Of a stretch of DNA of 64,000 bases, positions 45,301 through 60,300 are shown piece after piece. Position numbers and translations under genes: made by a program. Within the stretch, counting starts at the first letter, position 1; each line of letters opens with the position of its first letter. Below the pieces are notes generated by a model. It made no database searches. It worked only from the letters and a program-made list of their open reading frames with translations, and was not told where the DNA came from. Source of the DNA: Phoronis australis (taxonomy: Eukaryota; Phoronida; Phoronidae); the NCBI GenBank assembly GCA_002633005.1, contig NMRA01000801.1, forward strand, positions 11,725 to 75,724, read 5' to 3'.

Positions 45301-48300
45301 GGTAAGAGCAACTAATGTACATCTTCGTAACAATTACTCTTGACTTCTCAGTGGTGACATCACAATCAAAAGACAAAAAGCCAACCAGGGGGCCACCTAT
45401 GGAATATCACTTGACTTACTTCTTCATCTTCCTCATATTGTACTTGACACAGAATGATGTCTGTAGCAGGTGTTCAGCTGCCTCATCACTAGTGTAGCGG
45501 GCAGGAACATCTTTTTGGAAGTACTGAAAATACAACACACAACTTTCCAGCTTTTGAAAACAAATATAGACTATACAAGGGATTGGCAGAAGTATCCATA
45601 AGTATAAAGCAGTCATGAGAGCTGTTTCGGAAACAAGGATAGAAGCGCCCTCATGAGGACTCTTGTGAGATAATTTGGCATGTGGAGAAGGCTAGTACGA
45701 AGTCAGTACTTTCACATTTTTAATATTCAAATGGAGCGTTAAAATATGTGACCCAGAACCACAAAATGAGTCTTAAGTAGGGATTTGCCATTTTTACTTG
45801 TAATTGTTGTTTTTTTCTGAAAATACAGTATTTTCTGATCATTTTGATGAATGAAACATATCCTTATCTTAACAAATGGCCGAGTTATTGATATTTCAAG
45901 TCGGGGAAAGCAAAAATTTAGAGCTCACATAAGTCAAGGAAAATGGCCAAGCAAAAGTGGTGATAGTGTCATTAAAATTTCCATCACAACCTGCAATTGA
46001 GTGCTACATTTTAGACTTATTAATATACAAAACAACATAAACAAAAAGGAATCAAAAATTATAAAAAATATTGACCTTATTCATGTTCAGTTACTGCAAC
46101 TGGGTCAATAAATTTCCCAGCTAATGTATTCGGGATCAGTCCACTTGTGGCAGGAGGGGTTACCGCAAGTAAAACAAATAGTTACTGTGTATTTTGTGGA
46201 AGTTTAATAAAACAAAGTCCTGCAGGTAACAAAATACACATTAGTGGCTGACTTATGTTCACATTAATTCAAAAGTTTACGCTAGTTTAAATAATTTTGA
46301 AAATAAATGACCATCACTCATCCCTATCCAAGTCCTTCACTGATAACTGCAGAGCAACGATTTACTCGACATCACACTGAGTGATGCAGTCCTGTCGAAG
46401 ATTGTTCTCTCTCACAGCAACTTTCAGCTGCTCGCACCCCGATCCACTGGCTTTGCAGGAAGAAGACATTGTTCTGCAATTAAGCTAATCTGGAGTGTTT
46501 TCCTTAAGTTCTGCTTGTTCGAATCCAAGGTAACCGTATTCACGATGGGTCGATCATGAAACTCATCTTGCGACGAGTTGCTGTCGTCAGACGACTCGTC
46601 GCTGCCACGAAATTCCTCCTTGTCTCCATCCACAATGTGCTCTTCGATGAGTTCAGTTAATTCTCGCTGATCTTGATACAGCAGTCAGAGGCAAGAGTTA
46701 GTCAGATAAATGTATCAGCTACACGACGATCAGCCATCTTACTGTCTTGTCAACACGTCGTGACCTCGAGACCCCACAATTTCACACCCACTTGACTAGT
46801 TCTAGCGAATGAGGTCAGCGATGTACTAGGTTAAAAGGTCGTTGCTAGCTAAAGGACTGATGAGTGTCACTTCTGTTGAATTTACCCCAAATGGAAAAAG
46901 TGAAATTACAACTAATGATTGGATGAATAACTCAATGAGCTTGCTACATGCATAATGAGTGGAGTTTGACCTTTCTGTTGACGTCTTTCGGAGTGAATTG
47001 GGTCACCGGGTGATTGAGGAATGAGGTCACGAAAACTGGCAAATTTTGATGAAAATTTCACAAGCTATCCAGTTGTGGAGAAGGTGATGTTTTTCAAAAT
47101 GAAATAAATAAGGTTTAAAATGAAGTTTGCTTGTTTTAAAGCAGTGTTTTGTGAAGTAGAGGGAATAAATAATCATAATCTGCAATAAAAAAGTTTTGAC
47201 CTAATTATCACCGAAAGCGACTGTTAGCAGTCCGGTCAAGACTCATTTTGTCGTGCTGGGTCACATATTTGGAGTTTACCACTAGTGAACAGAAGCATAG
47301 AAACACTTATCTTTTATAATAGTCATCTTCCTCTCACAACATGGGGTAAAATAAACAATTCAAGAATGCAGACTTTTTTCATCAAAATGAGAAATATGCT
47401 AATTACATTGCATATCGGTTCCATAAATACTAAATCCTTCAAGTATACATAGCTTACTCATCTGCATACTACATAGAAACTGAACTTCTAAAACAACTTG
47501 ATACAATGGTAGATGGTGTTCCTTTTTCACAAACTATGTGTTGGGTATTCTCACTAACACCACTTTCCAATAAATTCTTTTCTCATAGCAAAACGTTTGT
47601 TCAGAAACCCAACAATTTTTCTGAAAACATTTCTTTCCCCATGAACCATGTCTTTTCTCAGTTTTTTGTCCAGAACATACTAGACATCAAAAAAATGTTG
47701 TTGGTGAGAATGGCCGAGTGTTTTATAGGAGACAAAGACTGACCATTACAATGCCCAAAGACTGACCCTTGCAATGCCCAAAGACTGACCCTTTCAATGC
47801 TCAAAACTGCCAATACCTGTAACATCTGTTCCATGTCCAAGCACAACAAGTCTGGCAGTACATCCTGCAGCAAGGCTATGCCCACCTTGAAGATCACCTC
47901 AGTACCCTAGATAAAACATGGAGATCACAATGGTACCCTAGATAAAACATGGAAACAGTAACTTATATAGTGTCGCTATTTATAACACATGTATTTTATG
48001 CAGCATTAAATGCACGTCTCACCAATTTACAACACAATATGGCAGATAAGTGTAACTTCATTGTTTCACTTCTTTCACGTAAGATTAGAAGCCAAAAATA
48101 AATGCTTTATCATTTTCAAGTTCTATACATTAGCTACCATTCAACAACATTGTGAGAAAGTGAGGACAATCTTAATAACATCAGAAGACTTTGAAAATGG
48201 AAAGATCAATTATGGCAAATATTTTTGTGTAAATATGAGGAGATATTACCAGACATTGACATGAATGAAACTTAACTCTCCATTACAGAGTAGTTTTCAA

Positions 48301-51300
48301 GTTAACAACTATTGGACAAAAGGTGAACAATCAATGTAAGGAATTTACCTGGCAAGAGTAATTACTGTTACAGACAAAACAGAGCTAAGCCGCTTGCAAA
48401 AATGCTCATAGCTGTATTTTGCCCAGTTTAGCTGGTTAAGAAATGAAAATCAAATTAGGCCTTATACTTCAGAGTATATTGAGACTGATATAACCTAACA
48501 TAGTGATTTGGAAAATGGCACATGAGATGAGTGCATTGCCTGAGACTTGAGTTTATTGAGGTTGGTCTACACTAACATTGTGAGGTTGGTCTACACTAAC
48601 ATTGTCAAGTTGGTCTACACTAACATTGTGAAGTTGCAAATGGCACGGGCGCATTGCCCGAGACTTGAGTTGACGGCTTATTCAAAATCCGATGAGTGTG
48701 GTAAATTTTTAAATCCCAAAGCACTTAGCTATAGAACTCAACATGGACGAGTAAACAGGAGGAATGCAGATTCAATTATGTGAAAAATTTGACACAAAAA
48801 TGACGCAGTTCAGTGTCCTCTTCAGCAACAAACATGAATGCAGGGGTAATGGCACGAGGGGGTAACCCCACAATGCAGGGGTAATTTCACAATGCAGGGT
48901 AATGCCACACCGTGGGGGGGTAACCCCACAACACACAACACAGGGTACCACCACAATGTGGGGGTACTACCACAACAGATAATGAGACATAGACAACCAT
49001 GTTGTGTGATCACGGTGAAATTTTATTGCGAATATTAAGGTCATAAGTAGGCTACAACTTTGACTAAAGAATGAGACTTTAATGACCCAACACTACATCT
49101 TAGTGTTACCTATAGAATTGCAGTAGTCAATCAAATCAGTCAAAATAAAATTTGAACGTTATGGCCAAACTTGAGCTTGGTGAGAAGACTGATGTTAGTT
49201 ACCTCAGAGATGAAGACGTCCATGATTCTACAGGCGATAGGTAGTGGCAGCACTGTTGTAAAGAGTGTGAGGAACCACTGAGAGGCGTACATAGACGTGT
49301 GGAAACTCTGACTTTGGAAGTGTAAGTAGAGATTAGGCATGACTTCCTGTGAATGGACATAGAATAAGTCTGACCACAAGGACAATGTGACTTAACACAG
49401 TATTTCCAATCTATATATGTCAATTAACACTTCTTACAATTTAATATCATAATTCATAGTTGCTCTAAATATTTTCCAAGCCATAAATGGCCCAGTTTTA
49501 AAAAGTTCATTACTCTAGCCTGCGAAAATTATTTTTTACAATCTGTTTTACTAGCTGATGACCTAAGTAATCAATTAGGTTTAAGTGCAAATCACTTTCT
49601 ATCCCAAATTTGAAGAATTTGACGATATTTGTGCAGGAAACAGCAGAAACAGGGAGGCAAAATTATGTCACAATAAGCTTGTGGTGCATCTAATTCTCTC
49701 TACCTGGATGAATGAGATGGAGGGCACTAGATGGAGGGCACGAGATGGAGGGCACGAGATGGAGGGCACGAGATGGAGGGCACGAGATGGAGGGCACGAG
49801 ATGGAGGGCACGAGATGGAGGGCACGAGATGGAGGGCACGAGATGGAGGGCACGAGATGGAGGGCACGAGATGGAGGGCACGAGACGGAGAACATGAGAT
49901 GGAGGACACGAGATGGAGGGCGACAACAAGAAATAAGCCTTTTGTCACTAGGTGGTGATAGAGTAGACACCATTAAGTGTCCTTGGATTGTGATTTATCG
50001 CGGTGCAATTTCCCAGCGTTTTTTGTTTGCGACCAGCATGCCGTCAAATTACTTCTACTGGGCTGTGCGGCATTATAATGATTCACAGAAAGATGTCCCA
50101 ACGAATGAAAAAGTATTAGAATGAAAGATATTACCGAGTCAACTCGACCCATCTTGCACAACAGAATTCAAATTTATGTCGAGCAACCATCGCTATCAAA
50201 AACCGTGTGCTCGCAGTGCTACAGAGTAGTACTGTGGATGTTTGTGTCAAGTTTGTTCTAACCTGTATCATATACTCTAGCTGGTAGAAACACAGCCCCA
50301 GCTCAGCCATGGTAGGCTTGAATAGCTCCCTCAGACGGTAGTCTTGCATCAGTTTCACCAGAACAGCAAACGCCTCTTCTTCAGGCATCTGTGAGACACA
50401 CACACGGCAGATAATATTAACAAATATGATGTGAAATATGTTGAACCTTGCAAGTCAAACCAGTTTTACCCTAACAACAACCTAGCCCCTGGACTTACAT
50501 TTTTTATGTATAACTTTCTTGTCAATAGAGGTCATCACTGTATGCAGAAGATAAAACTGACAAAATTGCAGCAAAAATGGCTCACCAACACTACGCTGAT
50601 ATGGACAGCATGTTGGGTATGACACACAGGAACATCAAGAAGGATTTACAATAATTTTGAAAACCAAGTGAAAGAAATCACCGCATATAACATTCGTGTA
50701 TTTAGGCATATGCGGCAATTTGTGAAGGTGTGCCTAATTAGGTGTAGGGACCTTAAAGTGAAATGCTTAAAACAGTGAAATTATGAGTGAAACTTGACTT
50801 ATCCACCTAACACAAAGGTAAACCATGAAGTGTATTAAATATAGCAATAGTCTATACTGCTGCATTTGCCCGAATTAGTTGATTAAAAATGAATCAGGCC
50901 TTTTCCTCTAGTAAAGTCGGTCCCGTGTCATGGTAAGACTGATTTCAACAAGAATATTGAAACGACCAGCGACTCTAGAAAACAGTTCATTGGGGTTGGC
51001 CAACCTTATTGAGAATTAGAAAATAGTGGATGTTTCGTATTGCCTGAGACTTCTATTGGTAATGGGAATAGAACCTAATCACAATACAAACTATTATTAG
51101 AGTGACTTTAAGAGACCGAAAGGCCTAATTTGACTTTAAGCCAACAGAACATTCAAGGCAAAATTCTGCTGTAATTTTAATCCAAAAATTCAAGAATGGA
51201 CAAAAACATAAATAACAGCCAGTTTAAAGCATGCAGTCTACAAAGGGGAGCCAGCCATCTGTGGGCTGACAACAGGCTGAAGCCTAGGAGCATGTGACCA

Positions 51301-54300
51301 TACACTGGAGCAAACAATTATTGAACATAAACATTATTTCATATAAAGGTCTTCGGACCTAAATATGTACAATATGGCTAAAACAGACAACCCATTCCCT
51401 ACTTAGCAGCCACTGTACTGGGTCACAGATTCATTTTTGAACTGAGAAACACAAACACCAATTTCTACACTCAAAAAGCAAACAGTTCATTGTGGTAGTT
51501 ACAAATACTTTCATTTAATATGACATGTTGTCCACTGACTGCTTAACTGCCTCTAACAAGACTCACAAACATAGAGTGTGGTCAACATGATACATGATTT
51601 CAGTAAATTTAATGACTAATACAGTTTTGCTCGACTTAAGCTTAAGAAGTCAATGTCAGGAATTATAAATTAAATGAAAATTGATTTTCCAAGTCTGGCA
51701 GAGTGGACAGAACTCAACGTGGCTCGACAAAAATGCGCGTGTTCGAATGGCTCTAACCTTAAAAAAATCGACAGGTTGACCCTTTTGCCCTTGGCTAAAT
51801 CACGCAAAACTAACGAAAAGCGAGACATTAATGTAACAGTTTGAAAAGACAGCATGCAGAATTTGCGAAACTTTCAAAAATCAACAATGAACTAAAAAAT
51901 TGGAACATGCAAATGTAAAACGCCGGGTAGCACTGATTTCAAATAAGAAACAAAAGGTGAAAATCTACATTAGGTGGACTACATCGGAACTTTACGAAGC
52001 AACGAACGGTAACAACGAACCACACAAAATGAATAGTGCAATAAAGCTCAACCAGGATGTGGTTTTCCTTTTGCCCATCTTGCAGAATCATTAATTTTAT
52101 TTGTTCTAAATATACGTCATAACAAGTGCCATTATCCAATCATCCCCATCATGTTCTGTACTGTAACCCAAAGTAGACACACATTATCATATTTTGTACT
52201 GTAACCCAGACAAAGTAGACACTCATTAGAGAAAAACTCTTCAACTTTCCAAACAAAATATGGATGTAATTCACAAAATTCTTTCACGAACTTCAGGTTT
52301 CAAATGGAATTTACACATTTCACTTATCCTAGGTTCCAGAATTTTAATAATTTTCCAATAAAACAAAATAAAGAATTATAAATTGTTATCGTAGACTGAT
52401 GCTGGCTATAACTCGATGGACAATTGTTTGTAATGGACATGTTCAAGTAGTTGTACATTGTCTGAAGGTGGCGCTGCACTTTTTCCGGTTCTTGCTATTT
52501 GAGAAAAACTCAACACGGCATGTAGCAAGTTGTCGCTAAAACGGCACGTTATTTAATAAATATGTACGTGCAGCTTTGAAATACAGACAGTGTTAATATA
52601 GAGTGAACTGATAAGGGTTGAGGGAGGGGTTTGTGTCCACTTTGTATTGTACATACAATGAAGTGATAAGGGTTGAGGGAGGGGTTTGTGTCCACTTTGT
52701 ATTGTATATACAGTGAAGTGATAAGGGTTGAGGGAGGGGTTTGTGTCCACTTTGTATTGTATATACAATGAACTGATAAGGGTTGAGGGAGGGGTTTGTG
52801 TCCACTTTGTATTGTATATACAGTGAACTGATAAGGGCTGAGGGAGGGGTTTGTGTCCATTTTGTATTGTATATTCAGTGAACTGATAAGGGCTGAGGGA
52901 GGGGTTTATGTCCACTTTGTATTGTATATACAGTGAAGTGATAAGGACTGAGGGAGGGTTTTGTGTCCACTTTGTATTGAATATTCAATGAACTGATAAA
53001 GGCTGAGGGAGGGGTTTGTGTCCCCAGCAGTCTGGAAAGGAAGGTTGCAGTGTGAGTATCAACAGTCCAACTACTTGTAAATAATTCACAAACAAACACG
53101 GCACAGTGGGTAGGCAGGTAAAGTTGTCAAGTAGTCCGCACTCACCAACTGCTAAGAGAGAAGATTTCTACTGGTTTAACATCACGGTTGCTACAACTGA
53201 ATGATGTCAGGGAAAAGGCTGAACTTGGTAATTTTCATACTACAACTGGGGTCTGAACTGACTTGGAGATAGCATGCAAACGAAACAGCATGCCCTCACT
53301 TACTGGTCGGCCCAACTTGGATGCCTACAAGTTTGGTTGTTAAGTACAGAATATCTATCATATACACTGAATACACACACTGTTGACACTGTGACTATGT
53401 AGACAACATCAACCTAAATATGATAATGGCTGCACTTAATGAACTCTTCCAGGTCAACTGGACAAGACATCTGATTGGTTAGTGAATGAAGAGTTCATGC
53501 AGCATGCGCGCACCCAGAGGGGGGAGGCTCAGGGGGCTCAAACGAGCCCCCCACCCCATTCGGCGAAGTGAGCAAAAAGGTCCGCCTCTGAGAGACAAAA
53601 AATCAAAGAAAATGAGACAAGAGTCCACTAAACAAGCGCAAACGTGCAATTCACAGTGGTGCTTCCGTATTTTTTTAGTCCGCCCGCTGTTTTGTTACCA
53701 AAAGGTCTACAACGTCAGGAATTCGAGCCCCCCGATATTGAAGGCTGGGTGCGCGCATGTGCAGGAACCAATCAGATGTTTAGAATGTTGACCTGACTGA
53801 CTGATGCCAGTCACTAGACGGAAGCATAGAATTTCTGGTTTATATACTGGAAAGAATTCTGACAGTGCACACCAAAGGAAATTTATTACACAGGGTCTTT
53901 ATACAAAGAAAATGGTCCACAGACATAGAATAACGTTCAACATAAACAATAACATTGATGGTAGCAATGTTAACTTTGCAGATAAGTCTAAATTGTGATG
54001 AATATTGTTAAGTTTCTCATAGTCTGTTATTGTTTGACACTCAATTGACACTGTTCATTTTGGGAAAACTTAAAAACTGAAGAAAAAAAACACATAAATT
54101 ATGGCTCCAAAAGTAGACCCATGTGCCTATATTTGGGAAATTTTGTGTATATTTGACGGGGTTCTGTTTGCGGAATTTCGTGATGAGTGAATCAAGTACA
54201 GTAACTGATAACAACATAGTGTGCCGTGTGTTGAAGTACAGTAACTGATAACAACACAGTGTGCCTTGTGTTGAAGTACAGTAACTGATAACAACACAGT

Positions 54301-57300
54301 GTGCCGTGTGTTGAAGTACAGTAACTGATGACAACACAGTGTGCCTTGTGTTGAAGTACAGTAACTGATAACAACACAGTGTGCCGTGTGTTGAAGTACA
54401 GTAACTGATAACAACACAGTGTGTCTTGTGTTGAAGTACAGTAACTGATAACAACACAGTGTGCCTTGTGTTGAAGTACAGTAACTGATAACAACACAGT
54501 GTGCCTTGTGTTGAAGTACAGTAACTGATAACAACACAGTGTGCCTTGTGTTGAAGTACAGTAACTGATGACAACACAGTGTGCCGTGTGTTGAAGTACA
54601 GTAACTGATAACAACACAGTGTGTCTTGTGTTGAAGTACAGTAACTGATAACAACACAGTGTGCCTTGTGTTGAAGTACAGTAACTGATGACAACACAGT
54701 GTGCCTTGTGTTGAAGTACAGTAACTGATAACAACACAGTGTGCCTTGTGTTGAAGTACAGTAACTGATAACAACACAGTGTGCCTTGTGTTGAAGTACA
54801 GTAACTGATAACAACACAGTGTGCCTTGTGTTGAAGTGAAACGTGCCACAAGCTTAGAAACAGTGAGCACTACTTTCATTCAAGCAAGACGACAAGCTGT
54901 GCTCTGCTAAGAAGAAATTTAAAGAAAATTAAAACTATATTGAGAGCTGTTCCGGTAATATAACAATTACAACATAGTAAGTGAACATGTCATGATGTCA
55001 CACAAGGTCAAGGTCAAGGAGTACACTGTGATGAGTGAAAAATAAATCACCACAGATGTGAACGGTGACATGGAACATCACTACATGTCACTAGCGAAGC
55101 CAGGGACTTTCCTGAAGAAATGCTTGCATTCAGGTACATAGACAACTTGGGGTTTCCTAATTTAGAACTAGATAAAAAGGACAAAGCCACCATCTTGCTG
55201 CATAACTACATATAGGGACTATAACAGTTGCCTTGATTGTGGTACAGCAGGCCTTACAAGCCTTGATCGTGAAATGAGAGATTACCATCATAACGACTAG
55301 AGAAGTGGGACAAACATATTCCTTGTGTCATATCTCACGCACGATGTATTGCATGTGTCCTGTCTATTGCATTGTCTTGATCACAAGAACACCTCTGCGC
55401 TGATGACCTGCTTTCTGCTCTCAAGTCTACTCAGATGTCAGAAGGTGACGCCTTTATTTACTAAGCCCATAGGTTTACAAGTACACAAAAATAGTGTCAA
55501 ACCATGGTTGAATCAACCTTAGAACTCTAAACTACTTTTGTTCTCATGAATGGTTACTGATAGAACAATGTACACAACTCACACGTTCTCCATCTCCCTT
55601 CCCTCCATAAATGTCCATCTCAAACGGCCATCTCAAGTCTGCATTGCCATTTTCGGTGAAAACAATGACAACCCATCATGTCTGACTCACTGAGGCTCAA
55701 TTAATGTACTAACCAGAGTTTTTCCCCAAGTCCAAAAACGACTTCTAATCTACTTAAATGACCAGTTGAAACTAGTTCTACAGTGACAAGTGGTCCGATT
55801 AGCATGAAAAGTGTGACATCATTGTTTTAGGGGAACTTAAGCGATCCTGTCATCTTGGTTCTAATACAAAATTGTAACTGAAAAATCACCAGTTAAACTG
55901 TGTTCCAGAAAACGCATGATAACCATGGTAATTAAGTATGGTAAACAGATGTTGTGTCATGAGCTTCAGATATTTAAATGTTATTTTTGTTGAATTTAAC
56001 CAATTTCAATAAAAAGGTTAGAGACCAAGTGACACATTATTCACCTACAATTTAGAGTTAGCGTGACTTTCCACTCCTATTCAGAAGTGAGAATTTTTGA
56101 GACTAGAGGGAGCACTTGTAGCATTACCTGCATTAGTAGTAGTCCAACAATGAAGCCACTACCTTGGCAGTAGCCCACTTCACGGTCATGCAGTGAATAG
56201 GCCTGCAAAACAGAAGAAAACAAATCACAAGTGTCCAAAATTATCAATGGCTTCCATCTACTTAATTTTTCCAACCTATTTTTGAACGTTTTTTCCTCCA
56301 CTTCACTTGTCAAGGAACATGAATGTAAATGTTAAACCTCATCTGTTCTTGGTTGATTACTTAAAATCATAATGAAGGTTCAGCAAAATTATAGAGCTAC
56401 TGTTCCTTCGTTGATGTTTTAAACTGCGTGCATCAGCCAATTGGGTAGTTTTAAAACTCAGTTTGTCCCATAAACTGCATACATCAGCCCATTGGGTAGT
56501 CTTAAAACTCAGTTTGTCCCATAACTGCATACATCAGCCCATTGGGTAGTCTTAAAACTCAGTTTGTCCCATAACTGCGTACATCAGCCCATTGGGTAGT
56601 CTTAAAACTCAATTTGTCCCATAAACTGCATACATCAGCCCATTGGGTAGTCTTAAAACTCAGTTTGTCCCATAACTGCATACATCAGCCAACTGGGTAG
56701 TCTTAAAACTCAGTTTGTCTCATAACTGCATACATCAGCCCATTGGGTAGTGTTAAAACTCAGTTTGTCCCATAAACTGCATACATCAGCCAATTGGGTA
56801 GTCTTAAAACTCAGTTTGTCCCATAACTGCATACATCAGCCCATTGACCACAGACTTACTGTGACACTCTGTGAAGGATCACTACAAAGTCATTACATCA
56901 TAACACATGTTGCTTCTTAACCCTGACTAATCAGCACACCATAGGAGACATTCAAGCAACAACATGGCCACTAACCAGGTGGGATCGGATATTAGTGACC
57001 TCTGGAGGACAAAAAGGTAATTTCCCTTTTGTTTCATGTCTAACGACAAGCTATGTCAAACGCCTTTTTTGAAGACAAACATACTTCCCTATGCTACCTG
57101 CTGCGAAGAAAAAGTAGCTCCTACTACAGTCAGGAAGCGATAAAGAGTCATCAGTCCCTAGTGATAATTAGTCCCCATTGCTTTCTGAAAGCCTGTCCTG
57201 CCCCCTCTCTCCACCTAATACTTCATTAGTCAAGCTGTTGTGTTACTTTCATTACCTTCATTACGTTGAACAAGCTTTCCTGACCCAAACCGTCCTTTTC

Positions 57301-60300
57301 ACGGAAGAAGTCGTGTTCGGGATACGTACGAGCTATGTCGCGTCGTATTACCTTCTCACACGGCGACACCATCTTCAGGTAGACGGCGAAGTGATCCTTG
57401 TACTCCGAGTCATGTGCACCACACAGGTACTGCCAGACAATGCCACGGAAATGGTGAGGGATGCCCTTTCGCACGAGCTCCTGTCATGGGAGGGAATGCA
57501 ATAAGGGTGACGTTTGAGAAATGACGTTAGAGGCCTTCTTACGTGGCCTCCTTTCACCAGAGCAAAATGATAGATGGATCAAGCTTGTGAGGGATCTCTT
57601 ATACGTAATCTTACAATTGGAGGCAATGAGACATGGGTCACGTATAGTTACTTACAGAATGGATATGATGGCTTCATTGTCATATACATCTAATAAGAGG
57701 TTAAAATATGGGACACATTGTTTCTATTCAACATTTATGACCAGATAGATAGTGATTACACCAGTTTCAGTTCTCAGCCCACAATGGATGTGAACAAAAC
57801 TATCTGAAGATGACTATGCGACATACAGCACACATGGAAAATGTAACTCAACTCTTGAAGTCCAGGCAATTACACAATGGACCACTATGTAGTATTACCA
57901 AGGCTCTGGACATATTCATGCTTAATTCATCTCAACTCCTACACTACGCGCATAGATCCAACATGGTCTAGATCCAGTAACATCACATACCCTCACATAC
58001 TGGGATCTCTTCTTGCTGATGTTTTCCCAGTCACTGATAACCTTTCCCCACACCACCCATGACTCATCCGGGTTGTTGCCTAGCAACAGAAGCAGAAGAA
58101 GTAACATACAAGTGGATACTGGAAATCTAGAAAGTTTGTCAGAAGATCGATGGTAATATGAAATAATTTTCATTCATGACAAAATCTGAATAACCTTTAA
58201 ATTCTCTGAAATATAATTCAGTGTTCCGTAATGTGGCCAGTTCATTCCTACAAAGATTTTCTACAGACAGCGAGTGTAAGACAAAAACAAGACTTTATGA
58301 AGAACACGAGATAGTTAGTTCATTTGTAGCATTTTTTAGCTTATCTTTAACTTAATGGCATAATGTCCATTTTACTGACTACATTTACTTCTACATCCAA
58401 GTACACAAAGGCTTATATATAAAGTACAAGGTAAAAGACATGCCTTTTTCAAATATGTGCCCTCGTGCTTACTATCATAAATACACAGTAGGTTTACATA
58501 ATTACGGTCTAGACTGATTCTATTTGCTAAAATTGCAGTAACAAAAAAGGAAGGGTCAGAGCCGTAACTGTTTATGGGATTTATAACAAAGTGTGAAGCT
58601 TTATGGTTCAACCAATCAAATTGTTTTCTGAAATACACAACCTGTGCGTAACTTCATGTTGCATGTAGTCGCACGCGGAGCTGGATATGCATGCTAAACA
58701 CTTAGGTAACCTACCTGGCTCCTCGTCAAATGCGAGGTTACTGATATGGCTGCCCACAGAGTTAGAGGATACCAGACTGGAGTTGGAGTCCTTACGTGAG
58801 TGACTACGCTTGATCAAGTCAGGGTTGCTAGAGTTACCGCTAACGGACTGAAGCGACTTCTCATCCTGTTCCAAGAGTCTGCGGGAAAAAATGAGGCAAA
58901 TTACTAAGTGACATGTTAAATATTTCCGTGCTACTCTGTATCATGATAATAGACTTCAAGCACAGAGGGCACACCAGACGGAGTTGAAAACAAGCCTGTA
59001 CAACATGCATGGCACAGTATGCTTTTTACTCTCCTGAAGAAGCTTTAGTTATCTTCATATAAATACACTTACTAAATTTAGTAAAGATCCTGCAGTGGGT
59101 TTAGGATATACAACTATGGGCAGAAAACAAAACTACCAATAGCAGGTGCCACAGTAGTCAGTCACCATCATTAAAGGTCGTCTTCACACTGAGAACATAT
59201 ATGCCAATTTTCAAATGATTTGGTTGATACAGGGGTGGACGCCAAAAACAAGATTTGAAAACAGCAAAAATGGCCACTAGATGGTGCAAAATACCTCGAC
59301 TCCATCCAAAAACAGGAAGATAGCATCATCACACCAACAGATGCCTATATTTAAAATTTTATGAAAATCTGTTGAGGACCTTTGAAGATACAGAGTTAAA
59401 CGTAAAAAACTAAAATTGCCCCCTGGGGGCACAGCAGTAGTCAGATCTGTCCGAAGGTCGTCATCATCCGTAGTCAACATCACATAAATACACTTGCTAA
59501 ATTAAGTAAAGATCCTGCGAACGGTTTAGAAGATACAGCCACAGGCGCAAAAAAACAAAACTTCCACTAGGAGGTGCCATAGTAGTTGAAGCCGCCGGAA
59601 AATCATCGTCAACCGTCATCTTAATGGTAAGCACATACATGCCAAATTTTACAATCATCCTTTGAGCGGTTTGGTTGATAGAGGGGTGGATGCAAAAAAC
59701 AGACTCAAAAACAGTAAAAATGGCCAGTAGGTGGTGCAAACTACGTCGAATCCATCCGAAAACCAGAGGATAGCGTCATCTTACTAACAGGTGCCTACAT
59801 ACCAAATTTCATGAAAATCTGTTCAGGACTTTTAAGATACAAAGGTAAGCGTAAAAAAACAAAATTGCCACTAGGGGACACACCGGTAGTTTGATCCATT
59901 CAAAAGTTCACTTATGCCGTCCCATCAGTGAAAGCAAAATTTCCTGAACATACCTCAATCGGTTTTGGAAATAGAGCAGTGGACGTCGGACGGACTCACA
60001 CAGATGACGGCATAATGCGTCCACATATAAATATTTGGGCGCATAATAAAATGACGTGGATATGTAAAATATCAAATGAGAGAGCCAATATTTCACAAAC
60101 CAATACAAACACATGTCCCTTTCAACAAACTGTACATTAGACAAAGGGTCTGGTCAAGCTCTATCAAATTATACATTAAGACTTTAAGGGTTCGGTCAAT
60201 TTCAGACTACGTATGATTTCAAAAAAGAAATAAGAAATAAAAGGGAACTGACTATGGTCAAAGTATTTGAAGAATTTTTACTTAATGAAACTTTTACAAT

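Noticed and set aside
49585-50124. Open frames on both strands with WRARDGGHEMEGT and SRALHLVPSISCPP repeats
   Set aside because: Artefact of the 14-bp minisatellite.
54041-54879. Three minus-strand frames of 219-258 codons
   Set aside because: All lie in the 40-bp tandem array; the repeat lacks stops in several frames.
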